Assembly: GCA_018340805.1 (NCBI GenBank)
Contig: JACMZG010001911.1
Span: 29,274,679-29,338,678 of the forward strand
Reading direction: 5' to 3'
DNA length: 64,000 bases
Source: Microvelia longipes
Taxonomy: Eukaryota; Arthropoda; Insecta; Hemiptera; Veliidae
Shown: positions 53,456-64,000 of the stretch, piece by piece
How positions within the stretch are numbered: position 1 is the first letter of the stretch
How the letters are laid out: the number at the start of each line of letters is the position of its first letter
Program-made: the position numbers and the translations under genes
The notes under the pieces: generated by a model
What the model was told of the DNA's origin: nothing
Database searches by the model: none
What the model saw: only the letters and a program-made list of their open reading frames with translations

Positions 53456-54359
53456 CTAAAGCCGTTTCTTAATAACATTAGACAGATTTTGATTTATAGG
53501 TTTATCGATAGTATTTACTGATAAAATATTGATGACGTGGGACGTTTCTAGAACCATTAAAAATAAATAAATAATTCAAAGTTCAAAGAAAAGGTTTAAA
53601 ACTTAGTGACCCAAATATATGTTTAAGAGTTGTAAAAACATACGACATTAAAAGTCATATTAAAGTTTTCCATTAAAAATAACATAATTCGTGGGCAGAG
53701 TCTATGTGATATACAGTTTATATTTTCCTACGAAATAATATCCTGGTTACTTTAGGTGTGTTTCATAACCTTGACAGAAACTAAGCTCATAAAGGAGTAC
53801 GCGGAAGGCCTCCTTTTGTTTAAAAATACCATGCCCAAAGTAAGGAACTGATGTAGAGAAGAAATGATACATTTGTAGTTTCAATGTATCTTGGTATGAA
53901 ATAGTATTTTTCATACGTCATTAAACACAAAGTGAATCCTGGTTTGACCACGAGGTGTGTCATATTTAAAATAGATCACGCGGATTTTCTTTGTGTTGGG
54001 TTGGTAATATTTTTTATTTAATTCTATTTTCGAGTTACGCATAAGCCACTTGATTATGATTTTAGTAGGCATAATTAATTATTTATCAAATTTTAACTCC
54101 GATATTTTTCTTTTATCCTTTTTTTTTAATCTTTTCACTAGATTACTACGTCTATTTTAATTGTTTAACTTTACTTTTGATCTCGAGCGCAAAAACGTGC
54201 CTACTGTCTAAGAATAACCCCTGTTTATCTGTTTCAGGAACAATCCTTATTATTATCAGTATTCAATAATCGAAATTCAACCCAAAATTGAATATATGAA
54301 GAGTATTTATTTAGGGTATTGTAATCATTAAAACAATGTAGCATATTTTTTACTTTTCC

Positions 54360-54810
54360 TTCCCTACCGTAGATATATAGAAAAAGTACTTTGGTCACTT
54401 GTTGCGTGCACTAGAAAAGGTAAAATAAGCCTTGGTTCTACATGCACTATTCCTCCGAAGGACCACCCTAAAATTTAAAGTACAGTAGAAAATAATTAAA
54501 CCTATAGCCTAACTGTTACATACATTATACTAATAAAATAATAAAAGTAAACTCCTGGTGACCTAAGAGTCACCTTAAAACTTCGAAACCCAGTATTCAT
54601 CAATTGTCATTTTCTGGCACATTTATGATTTTCTGAGTGGTTTTTATCATATTGTGTATCTGCTTGTTTGTCTGCAAGTCGGTGTCAAGCATAACCGCTT
54701 TATTCATACTAGGAAGTATAAACTTGACACAAACATCAAACATTGGATCTATTTGTACTACCCGGAATATAATTTTTTAGTCTAATAAACTGCTTAGGCT
54801 TCCGCGGTTA
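54360..54810 (+). mobile_element. composite repeat family, 5' portion
   Basis: CTACCGTAGATATATAGAAA, TTCTGAGTGGTTTTTATC and CTACCCGGAATATAATTTTT occur in the family order. The 5S-like 3' part is not present. Confidence 0.55.
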
Positions 54811-54822
54811 TTGTCATGAAGA

Positions 54823-55140
54823 TGGTGACCACCTCAATGTAGATTAAGAATCCGACATTTCACTTCCACTTGGGAGGCATCTTCAGGGACATTGTTGGAC
54901 ATCATGCATCCAATGCTCCAATACATTATGCTCCAATGCTGATTTCATAATCAGCATTATGAAAACACAATGCTCTACAAAACTGAACTGAGCATTGTGT
55001 TTTGTAGAGCATTATGTGTTCATCCATATTTTGTCTTGTATCAGGTTACATACTTGAAAATGCTTCCTACAGTGGAAGCGAAACGTTGAATTCTCTTACT
55101 TCCCTCTAATTTATTCTTCTACATTGCCGTGGTCACCACC
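54823..55140. mobile_element. inverted-repeat element with GGTGACCACC ends
   Basis: GGTGACCACC (54823-) is mirrored by GGTCACCACC (55131-55140), with further imperfect complementarity inward. The centre holds a duplicated AATGCTCTACAAAAC segment in both orientations. Confidence 0.5.
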
Positions 55141-56069
55141 GAAAGACCTAGATCTTTTTAGTCGACCTTGTAAACCAATTTTGCTGAGTTATTAAAAATT
55201 GAATACACTTGTCAATTTATTAACAGCCATCAATTCGTTAAAAATTTGAAATTTGACTGATCGTGTTGATACTTGACACATTTGTACATCATAAGTATAT
55301 TGTAAATCGACTCTAAAATTCATGGAGGGTCACAAGTTGTTTACTAGAGAATTTTCAAAGTTTGGTGGCCTATAACTTTTAATTTTCTTACTGTTTTTCG
55401 ACGTATGACATATCGTCAAATAACGTATAGCGTAGAAATAGTAATCGAAATTCAATAAATATTTATATTTTAGCTTTTAAGCTATTTTAAATATTAGTGC
55501 CGTACTTTTATTTATTGGTACTTAAAATTATACAAAACAAGTGGCCTTTGGCATAGTGATCGCTAAGCGGCGTAGGCTCTTGTTCCTGGTTGTGTTAATG
55601 GGCCACGATAACTTTCGAACGCTTTCTCGGGTCGAAATGAAATTTATTACAAAAATTAACCTTGTTAATGTTCCTAACCCTATTCATTATAAAATATATA
55701 TGTCAATCCCACAAAAAATTTTCAGCAAACATTTCAAAACTTCACAAAAGTTTAAAAAGTATTTAGATCCGGCTGAAAGTTTACTCACATGTACTTATAT
55801 GTATAGTAAACAGATATAAGAAGTTAAATTTAATAAGAAGCATTAGTTTTATTTGTATCAATTGACATATGCAATATAATGTAAAATCACGTTTTTGACC
55901 AATACATTTCAAAATTCGCATATATCGTGCCAGTATGCCACTTATATATATATATAATAGTAATGAGAAAAACTGATATAGGACAACAACCATGTGGCCG
56001 CGTAGTGACCCTTAGCACCGACGTTACGCAAAGCCAAGAAGCCGATGGTCACTTGTTTTTAATTACCAT

Positions 56070-57000
56070 TAACATATAGAAATAATTCGAATATTATGAA
56101 ACAGTGATTATCTAAAATTAAGTACTTATGGTTTAACTCTTCGCTTTAAAGCTTACGCTTTGAGATTCAGAGAGGGAATAAAATTAAAATGATTGTGCCA
56201 TCGAAATGAAGACATTCGTGAAATTGTCAAATATTGTCTGCTACTAATTGGAAAAGGTAGTTTTCATGCTAATTCCATGAATTATTATAAAAAACGGAAA
56301 CCAATGAAGAATTAATTAACTAATAAATTAATTAATCATTTTAGTTGTTAAGGTATGATTATTAGTCAGTCAGCAGTATAATTTTAATGCTTGAAACGTA
56401 TTTCCTACAGTTATCTGACCAATAGCTTCACTACCTGGCAATATCAGTGCTGCTTCTTCTTCTTACTATTATATGACGCAGTTGAGTTTCCAAGTTTTCT
56501 GTTATCTCTTGTAATCCTAATTTAAATAATCCTGCGAGGCTTATTTCCTAACCTCTGATAAAATACAAATGTGTGCAAAGTGCGGAGAATAAACTGCCAC
56601 TTCTCAATTCATATTTTGATAGCATCAATTATTCTTAGGAAAAGGACTCCAACATTTTGCGGAGGCGTAACCAAACATCTGCTTAACAAGCAGGTTTAAT
56701 TCACTTAGTCGATTTTGGAATTTTTTTTCTTTTAAGTGTAACACCTAATGATCACTCCTACTATAAAAAATCTTTATTGATTGTCCAAATGTCAAGAACG
56801 TCGAACGAATAATACTCTTACTGGCATGGCACAGAGTTTCTATACTTATAACATTATTATATCATATACCTTATGAACATTTTACCTTAAAAATATAATC
56901 TATTCATTACCATATATACTTCAATAATAAAGACTTTAAACGCTGTTTCTTTGGTTATCTTTTACGTACAATAATAAATTAGCACAATATAATTGTATGA
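56070..57000. other. gene-free stretch
   Basis: Nothing supported beyond AT-rich sequence. Confidence 0.5.
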
Positions 57001-57006
57001 GAGAAG

Positions 57007-57053
57007 TTGTCAACTATTCATTATTTGCAAAACTCGGTAGTATCAAATGATAA
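57007..57053. repeat. dispersed 46-bp motif, copy 3
   Basis: GTTGTCAACTATTCATTATT then TGCAAAACTCGGTAGTATCA and AATGATA. Confidence 0.8.
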
Positions 57054-57171
57054 TAATAAATTGACTAATTCAATCGGTGGATAAAAGATTACACCGGTGA
57101 ATTTTTGAAGTCATCGGGATTACACCGTGACATATACAATGCATAAAGCAAAGAAGCAAAATAGTATAACA

Positions 57172-57220
57172 TTATATTGTGTCAACTATTCATGTTTTGC
57201 GAAACTCGGTAGTATCAAAT
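57172..57220. repeat. dispersed 46-bp motif, copy 4
   Basis: TATATTGTGTCAACTATTCA then TGTTTTGCGAAACTCGGTAG and TATCAAAT; same orientation as copy 3, 165 bp downstream. Confidence 0.8.
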
Positions 57221-58875
57221 AATATACAGTATAACATTCATGTTTTAAAAATTATATGAGTAGCATTCGATGTCCTAATGTTTTCAGTCACTAGTCAGTC
57301 ATTTCAAGCAATTTTTTTGCAAATTGCAACTGCGCAGTATGTTTCATAACGTTTTTAGTGATTACAATTAAGTTTAAGTAATTTACTCACTCATTTTTAT
57401 TCTGCTTTATTTGCTTCAAAACTTTACTGTAAAGAATCAATTTAAGTAAATAACAAAATTTAAACGATACATTAAAATTTGGAATTTAAAGATTTTTATT
57501 GTGCAAATTCAACGCATACTTAGAATTGCTTTTACGGTTCATAAAGTCGAATATTGTATGAAATAATTCTGTCATTTTCTAAACACGAGAGATATTTTAC
57601 GTATTTTCAATTTTTGAAATGGACCAGGATACTTTATTGAAACAGGTATTTGGAAAGCTATGTATGCAAAATTGATTGTATTCCGATATCTTGTCATTAA
57701 TCAAGTTTGTAAAAAACGCGAATACATTCTCTATTTAATAGTTTAGGAATGGTAAAAACTACCTAATAAATGTATTTTTTGACTAAAAATTTATTTAAAA
57801 ATAGTGAAACCAACCGACTTAATTAAAGGTAAATTTAAGTCAAATTTAAATTGCATTTCATATTTAAATAATAATAATATCTTTATTGTTTTCATAATGC
57901 CTACATAGAATTGAACAAAACCATAACTTCACACAGTTTTGCAAACTTTGGAGATATAAATAAATTTTATCCTGCATTTTTCGTTTCTCAACTAACTCAC
58001 ATTTTAGACATTTTGTGTTATCAAAACTTAACTTGTCAATTTTAATAACTTTAGCCTCCAAACTAAAATCCCACGAGGGAAAAACTGGACCTTTTTGTTA
58101 TAATACAACTGGACCTTTTAACAATATAATTTTATACTTTTTGGCTTGTATATCTTTTTCATCCTTTAGAATATGAGCCTAAGTAGTATATTGGGACCGG
58201 TATTTTTCCTGTAGGCTATTTATTTTGTAAAAAGATTTGGCAAATAGGATTTTGGATCCTTAAAGGTGTCCGAAGACATGGGATTACAAGGGATCTACTC
58301 GGCACGAGAATAACCAGAGTGAGATGAACCGTTCAGAGGTATTTGGGATGTATCAGACACTTCAAGAATTTACTGTAATTGGATTTTCCTTTCTATCTTT
58401 TTCTTGTTCACCGAGCTACCAAATGGTTTGGTGATTTTCTCGCCTCCTGCTTTCACTGGTAAAAATCTGAAAAGTATTAAATCTATCTATGTTTTGTGTT
58501 CATATACTACTTTATTATAAGCAAATGTTTACTGAATGATAACTTTTATTGTCTTGTCAAAGGGTTTAGCTTTGTACAATCTGTGGTTCGGTCCGTTTAA
58601 AGATATCATAGAACTAAGATGAAGGATACCAAGATGAGATATACTATGGTATGTCTAGTAGTTTTCGACGCCCGGCACCAAGTTGAGTAAAATTGTAGGA
58701 TTGTCATCGCCTTTTTGGTGACAAAAAGCTTCCTAGTTCCAGACTCAGCATAAATAGTATAAATAGTCATTCTTTAGTTTAAAATAAAAATATGGGTATG
58801 AGTTTAAAATAGATTTTTCTATAAAAAAGTGATATTAATCTCAATAATTTTGTTAAATTATTAGTAATGCTTATA

Positions 58876-59046
58876 GTACGACACACGGCTAAAATCAGTT
58901 GATAGCGTGGGAAAATAATGCAAGGTAGCCAATGAGGTTAGTCCTGGATGTTTAAACAACACCCTGAATTTCAAATCAGACAACCCTTATTGGTTCCTCA
59001 ACACTACTTTCCCGCGCTGTCAACTGATTTAAGCTGTGTGTCGTAC
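58876..59046. mobile_element. 171-bp MITE with TACGACACACGG termini
   Basis: TACGACACACGGCTAAAATC, AGTTGATAGCGTGGGAAA at the left is mirrored by TTTCCCGCGCTGTCAACTGA and TTTAAGCTGTGTGTCGTA at the right, about 39-bp arms. The ends match the 844-bp element at 25991-26834, so the two are one family. No clear target duplication. Confidence 0.85.
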
Positions 59047-60441
59047 TTTAACTTCATCAATAAATGGCTATGAAGTCACCTCAACTAGACCAAATAATTT
59101 TGACATATTTGCTATCAGTTTGTTCCCTCCATGAATAATATGCGGGAAAATTAGATACCAGAGATCTCCCGTAATCTGGGCATTGAAAACTAATAGACAT
59201 ACCATAGATTACAGTATCTATTATATCTACTACAGTATCTATATACAGTATCTATTATGTCTATGATTTATACACAATATAATTGGAGCATTATAGTGTG
59301 CTGAATTTGTAATAGATTCCTTCTAATGGTATGATATCATGGTGTCATTTTAGGATAAACATTATCATATCTTTAGTGTTTCATGGAGTTCAATATTTTC
59401 AAATGATACAATTCAACCGAAAGAGGCTGAAATGGACATCAAGGGATAAATTCCATTTTGAAATCATAAGGAATAGTTTGTGAATTCCTAAAGTCTGTAG
59501 CAAACCCCACTGTAAAGGTCGAGTACATAATTTTGATATTGAATTGGAGCAAAGGAATACTACCAAGCAACAATCATTTATCTCTCGTTCATTATAAAAC
59601 ATTATCAGCCAATATACGATTTATTTTGAGATATTGGAACAATATTTAGGCTAACCTCTCTATTTTTGAGCCGTATTTGAAGATACTGAAACTAGATACC
59701 CTTCCCTTCCTCTCTCTCATCAATAAATTCCTCCGAATCGTCCAGAAAAGAACGAATTCTAAAACACTTATAAGTATCTGGTGTAAATCTTTTGTGCATT
59801 CTTGGTCTACTTTCTATAAATCGTATAAATGCTTTAATACCTAATTTTTTGCTCAATTCTCTATCTTATTGCCTGATGACCTTTCTATCTATGACTAGAA
59901 TTAAACGAACCTGTTAGGTTTTGAGTTAATTGTAACTCTACCAATTACAAAGCCTATTTGAAATTGTAAAACATTGTGAAAACGAGGGTCGAAATTAAGT
60001 TCAATCAGTTTTTAGAATTTAATAGGTATAATCTGGAAAATTTGATATTTTATATTTTAAAGGTTGAAATATTGAATAAATATTACACCATTATCAAGCC
60101 CTCAATCCCAACTGTAATAGATTAAAACTACTAGCAATTTTTATCTTTTGTTATGTTTTCACTTTCAATTGTCAGTTATGCCATATTAAGCTTATAAAAC
60201 ACATATTTAGTTCGCAATAAACTAATAGAAATATTACACTAAACAAATTTTTGAAATGGATAGTGTCATTACAAATTATTGTTTTAATTTAAACGTTATT
60301 TAAAAAAAAAATCTGCATTAGTGATTGAATGATCTTTGAGTAAAAACCATTCAGGTGGAATTTTTGATGGTTTGACTATCGACTACTTCAGGACTAAACA
60401 AAGTGAACCACTGAACTAAAATATGCTTCTTTATGTTTCAG

Positions 60442-61806
60442 CAGGTCTGAAAGTACTCAGGAATCGGATACAGAAGATGTCGCTGCTACAGCGTCCAGCC
60501 CTCCTGGTGGCATTAGGTATAAAATAGTTATGATGGGAGGCGCCAAGGTTGGCAAATCTTCGATTATATCTCAATTTCTCTATAATACCTTCTCACCTAA
60601 ATATAAGAGGACGATTGAGGAAATGCACAGGTATGTTGAAGTCTTTATTTTATTTTATAGTTATTATAGAACTGTTTAAACTATTATTCAATAAGAAGAA
60701 ATAAAACTAAACAAGTTTTCGTCTCTCCACTCATTATAATTACTTATAACAAAGCCGACTTTCAACCGTTAACGGTCATCATCAGTGCCGGTGATTATTA
60801 AAAAAGTAGATCAGTAGTCTACCAGTGAGTCTAATGGTACAAACTTGACTTATTGATTATTATTCAATAATCTGGAATCTGGAATCAAATGTACATGCGA
60901 TCTAGCGCTAGGAATTGAATTGCATTGCAAAAGCGTATTCAATAATAAATATTATAATCTTTAACATCGATTTACAACTTTCATGTTTCTTTTTAGACTT
61001 CTTAGACCTGTAAGACATTTTTTCTAGGTTTTTTAAGGTAATATTTTAATTTTCATCATAAATCGATCTTTTATGAAATGTAGCAAGAGCTGTTTTTGTA
61101 AGAATTAGCTTACTAATGGAATAAACATGCCAATTTAAGAGCATAATTCGAATATTATACATAAACATGCGCTCATCTAATTTAAGGCTTCGTTTTATGA
61201 AATAAGATATATAAGTTAGCAATAACTTAATCAACTTAGTTACGAACCTTTGAAATTTAAGTTGCTTATTTTTGGTATTTTCCTATGGGGAAAAGCTGAA
61301 GTCAAACAGCTTATCCCAGCTTATCGCCCGCAGAACAGTCTTTACATGAGCTCCAGCTCATGTAAAGATTGTTTTGCGAGTCGGCTAGATTTTAATTCTC
61401 GACTTCCAAGTCGTAAGGCGAGCGATCTACCACTTAGCCATCCCTCCTTAGTTATTGTAAAGTTGTTTCTAATCTCAGTGGAGGTCAACTGTTATTTTTT
61501 TAATGAGCTTGTTCTAATTGTTTTATGATTTTTGTTCACAGAGGTGAATTTGGAGTTAATGGTGTTAGTTTAGTTCTCGATATATTAGACACTTCTGGTT
61601 CCTTTGAATTCCCAGCAATGAGAGCCTTATCAATATCATCCGCTGAAGCATTTATACTAGTGTACAGTCTTACAGACGCTGCATCATTTGAAGAAGTCAA
61701 AGCGATAAGAGATCAAATTATAGAAACCAAGGGAACTACCTCTGTCCCTATTGTAGTCGTAGGAAATAAAACGGATCTTGTTCAGGATGAACCAGATGTC
61801 AGAGAG
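60442..61806 (+). CDS. Ras-superfamily small GTPase, RASD/DIRAS-like (partial, two internal exons)
   Basis: Two exons are supported: 60442-60630 (acceptor TTTCAG, donor CAG|GTATGT) and 61542-61806 (acceptor GTTCACAG; donor GAG|GTCTGT, weak). They join in frame as ...EEMH-R-GEF.... After an acidic Ser/Thr-rich leader (SESTQESDTEDVAATASS) come YKIVMMGGAKVGKSS (G1, P-loop), KRTIEE (G2, switch I Thr), LDILDTSGSFEF (G3), FILVYSLTDAASFEEV and VVVGNKTDL (G4). It binds and hydrolyses GTP as a membrane-associated signalling switch, by family knowledge. The G3 reads DTSGS where Ras has DTAGQ, so the catalytic Gln61 is replaced by Ser, and Ala-Lys replaces Gly12-Gly13; both resemble RASD/DIRAS proteins. 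The start codon, G5 motif and C-terminus (possible CAAX box) lie in exons not found here. The 911-bp intron holds retroelement and SINE fragments. Confidence 0.9.
60753..60798. mobile_element. CATCATCAGTG-type fragment in Ras-like intron
   Basis: GCCGACTTTCAACCGTTAAC and CATCATCAGTGCCGGTGA match 21836-21879. Confidence 0.45.
61300..61447 (-). mobile_element. tRNA-derived SINE fragment with palindromic centre
   Basis: On the minus strand GGAGGGATGGCTAAGTGGTA and GATCGCTCGCCTTACG with an anticodon-arm-like CGACTTGGAAGTCG (61447-61395) form a tRNA-like head. It continues into a near-perfect palindrome (61330-61377) with 14-bp exact arms around CC. It lies in the intron of the Ras-like gene. Confidence 0.65.
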
Positions 61807-62689
61807 GTCTGTTTGTTTCCTTTACTCTATTTTTAAAAATCTGAATTAGATTAAAAGTGCCTTAAAATTAAATTTACTCTTATGTTCTTTTGTTTCAAGA
61901 CTACTTAGATATGATTTTACTCAAGTTAAGATTAAAAAGATATTATATTATTGCATCTATAGTACTTCGTATATTATATTTACTAACATCAATTTGAGAT
62001 ATAAAATATGAAGTAGCTATACTCTAAGCATTTTATTCCTAAGAGGTATTAAGTAATTTATTACTTCAAAAAATTTTCACATTTTTTTGTCAAAACCAGT
62101 GATTTTGATTATAATTAAAAGCACTCTTTGGTCCCACTCAGCTATTTTGTTTTTCCTGAAACAGACTTTTTGGATGGGTAAATTATTATAATTTTTCTCT
62201 TACTTGAATTTCTGCAATAGAATTATAAGAATTTAACAAGATTTATTATACTTGTGCCACTTGTGATAATGAGAGAATTACCAAATTGAGTTTTCCAATT
62301 AGGAATTATCTTCATGAAGTTATTATTAACTTAAAGAGGCCCTTCATTTAAGTTAAGAGGCAATCATCAGCTTCTTCTCCTTGCCGGCGTACCAGCACTG
62401 TGAATCAAGTTTTATGACACTTTCGGCTATTTTATCAGGTATTATACAATTCAGAAATGTTCCTAAAGATAAATCGTAAGAGGTTTTTTCAGTTGTAATA
62501 ATTTCTCCTGTTTTACCTTCACGTATCCAGGACCAAACAAATGAAGTTAATAAATAAATGAAACGATAAGAGTATAGTCAGAAATTATACCTTGCCAACA
62601 CTACCTCTAAAGTTTAAAGCTCTATTTCTGATGCACTCTGCTAGCACGCGGAGAGGAAAAGAAGCTAATGATACGTAAATCTTTACGTA

Positions 62690-62995
62690 ATAAATAATTA
62701 CACCAAGTTTCGTTTCAATACAATAAGTATATCCTTGATTTTTTGTGGATTATAAAAGTTAAGTAGCATCGATCGTAGTTAATGGCTAAATGGATGACCA
62801 CTGGGAATAAAACAAATGTATTTACTACCTGAGGGCGAGCAAAGCGAGTTCGAAGACGTTTTGCCGTATAAATTTAACGACTTATATATTCTGAGGACGA
62901 GCGAAGCGAGTCTGAATGTGGGAGGATGAGCGTAGAGAATTCGATGTAAATAGGAAAAGTTCCGATGTACATCTTACCCGATTTTTTTCTCTTCT
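62690..62995 (+). mobile_element. composite repeat, 3' half with 5S-like segment
   Basis: CAAGTTTCGTTTCAATACAA, GGATTATAAAAGTTAAGTAG, ATGGATGACCACTGGGAATA (about 62750-62812, 5S-like), then GAGGGCGAGCAAAGCGAGTT and GAGGACGAGCGAAGCGAGTC. The GT-run head is missing. Confidence 0.7.
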
Positions 62996-62999
62996 TCTA

Positions 63000-64000
63000 T
63001 ATGGCCTATTTAAATGAATTTTTGTTTTATTTTGTATAAATCGAAATACGTTAACTGTTCTTTTTGACTTGGTGGGGTGGAACGCTACTGCGTTCCTAAA
63101 TAAGTTAACGAACTTATGGACTAACGATAACTTTCAGCCAACAAAGGTTGTCTTCGTCTTCAAATACTGTAATTGTCTACGGTTGCCAAATCTCAGCTTT
63201 CTTTTCAAAATTGAACATTGTAATAAAACACAACAAAATATAATTCATCCTATATTTCCTTCTTAGAACATTTTAGGAAACATCTCTTTTAGGAAACAAA
63301 ACTAGAAGAATAAATAATTCAATATCTTAGAACTATGTTGTGTTCATTGAATTTTGAATTTGAAGAAGGATTGTTCAATGCTGATTTTAACCTTGTTTTA
63401 ACACAATAAGCCTTTTAACTGAATGTAATGAATCCATTATCTTTATTAACTTCGTTATTAAGGACTCATTTAACATCCAGATGAACTTTCGTAGTTCAAA
63501 AAAGTTTATCAAACAACATCATTCTAATTAGAATGATGGTTCAATCTTAATAGAAAAGACATCTGAGTCGTCAGGAAAACCGCAGCATTAAAGTAAAATT
63601 TCTAGACTGGAAGAATTTTCGGTAAACCATTATAAAATTGAATGTAGGGTATAGAGGTTTGGTTGAAGGGGGGGAGATAAAGATTTTCCAGAGAATTCGA
63701 ATCATCAAGATTTCCTCTTGTAGACCACAGAGCTTGAATATCTAAAGGTACTATCGTCTGCCACAGGGAATCTTGCGAATCTCTTGCTTGCTCAAATTTA
63801 ACTAAACAGATTTTCGAATAAATTACTCTTGGTTTGGTATTTAATGTTATACAAGTCTACATTTAGTCGCTTTTCCTCTCTTATCGGCGACCTTTTCACT
63901 TATTAATTTTTATGTCCTAACAGAAATTTCAAGTGTTTAATTAATACATTTAAAGTTCTAATTAGGAGGATTGAAGTAAAAATTATTAAGATGTTTAGTC
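63000..64000. other. gene-free stretch
   Basis: Presumably intron of the Ras-like gene; no exon with SAK-type G5 coding potential was found. Confidence 0.45.

Noticed and set aside
55535..56061. Inverted AAACAAGTG ends about 525 bp apart
   Set aside because: Only about 12 bp match well and the inner parts diverge; too weak to call an element.

Overview
This window looks like a piece of an insect nuclear genome, most likely a beetle. That is an inference from very AT-rich, intron-bearing DNA with canonical GT...AG splice sites, TATA/Inr promoters, AATAAA signals, abundant short non-autonomous transposable elements and (AT)n/(GT)n microsatellites. Nothing in it looks prokaryotic. Most of the window is non-coding, and long open frames are rare.

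Left half (about 4.9-33 kb): a cluster of five two-exon genes for small secreted, tyrosine-rich, low-complexity proteins. They form two related subfamilies. Genes A (4981-6840, minus) and D (23042-24705, minus) start MASLRVL and encode 83 and 80 residues. Genes B (10924-14796, minus), C (19406-20453, plus) and E (28965-32738, minus) start MSPLKVL and encode 134, 134 and 141 residues. All five share one architecture: a 21-nt first coding exon (seven residues), a phase-0 intron of 0.6-3.5 kb inside the signal peptide, an acidic/basic pro-segment ending in R-x-K-K, and then a Tyr/Ala/Gly/Pro-rich domain. B and C are inverted copies that are almost identical in promoter, exons and 3'UTR although their introns do not match, which suggests gene conversion or a recent duplication followed by intron replacement. 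The likely role is extracellular structure (cuticle, eggshell or secretion) or processed peptides; the exact function cannot be read from sequence.

Right half (about 33-60 kb): no convincing protein gene. It holds nested and decayed mobile elements: a composite repeat family with a 5S-rRNA-like internal segment, two elements sharing the termini TACGACACACGG, a 327-bp foldback element, tRNA-derived SINEs, a repeat family carrying an expanded 33-bp minisatellite, and a 46-bp motif seen four times.

Right end (60.4-61.8 kb): two internal exons of a Ras-superfamily small GTPase, closest by motif to the RASD/DIRAS branch, with G1-G4 motifs. Its start codon and 3' exons are not found here; a TATA box at 49.38 kb and a donor-terminated short open exon at 50.02 kb are weak candidates for its 5' end.
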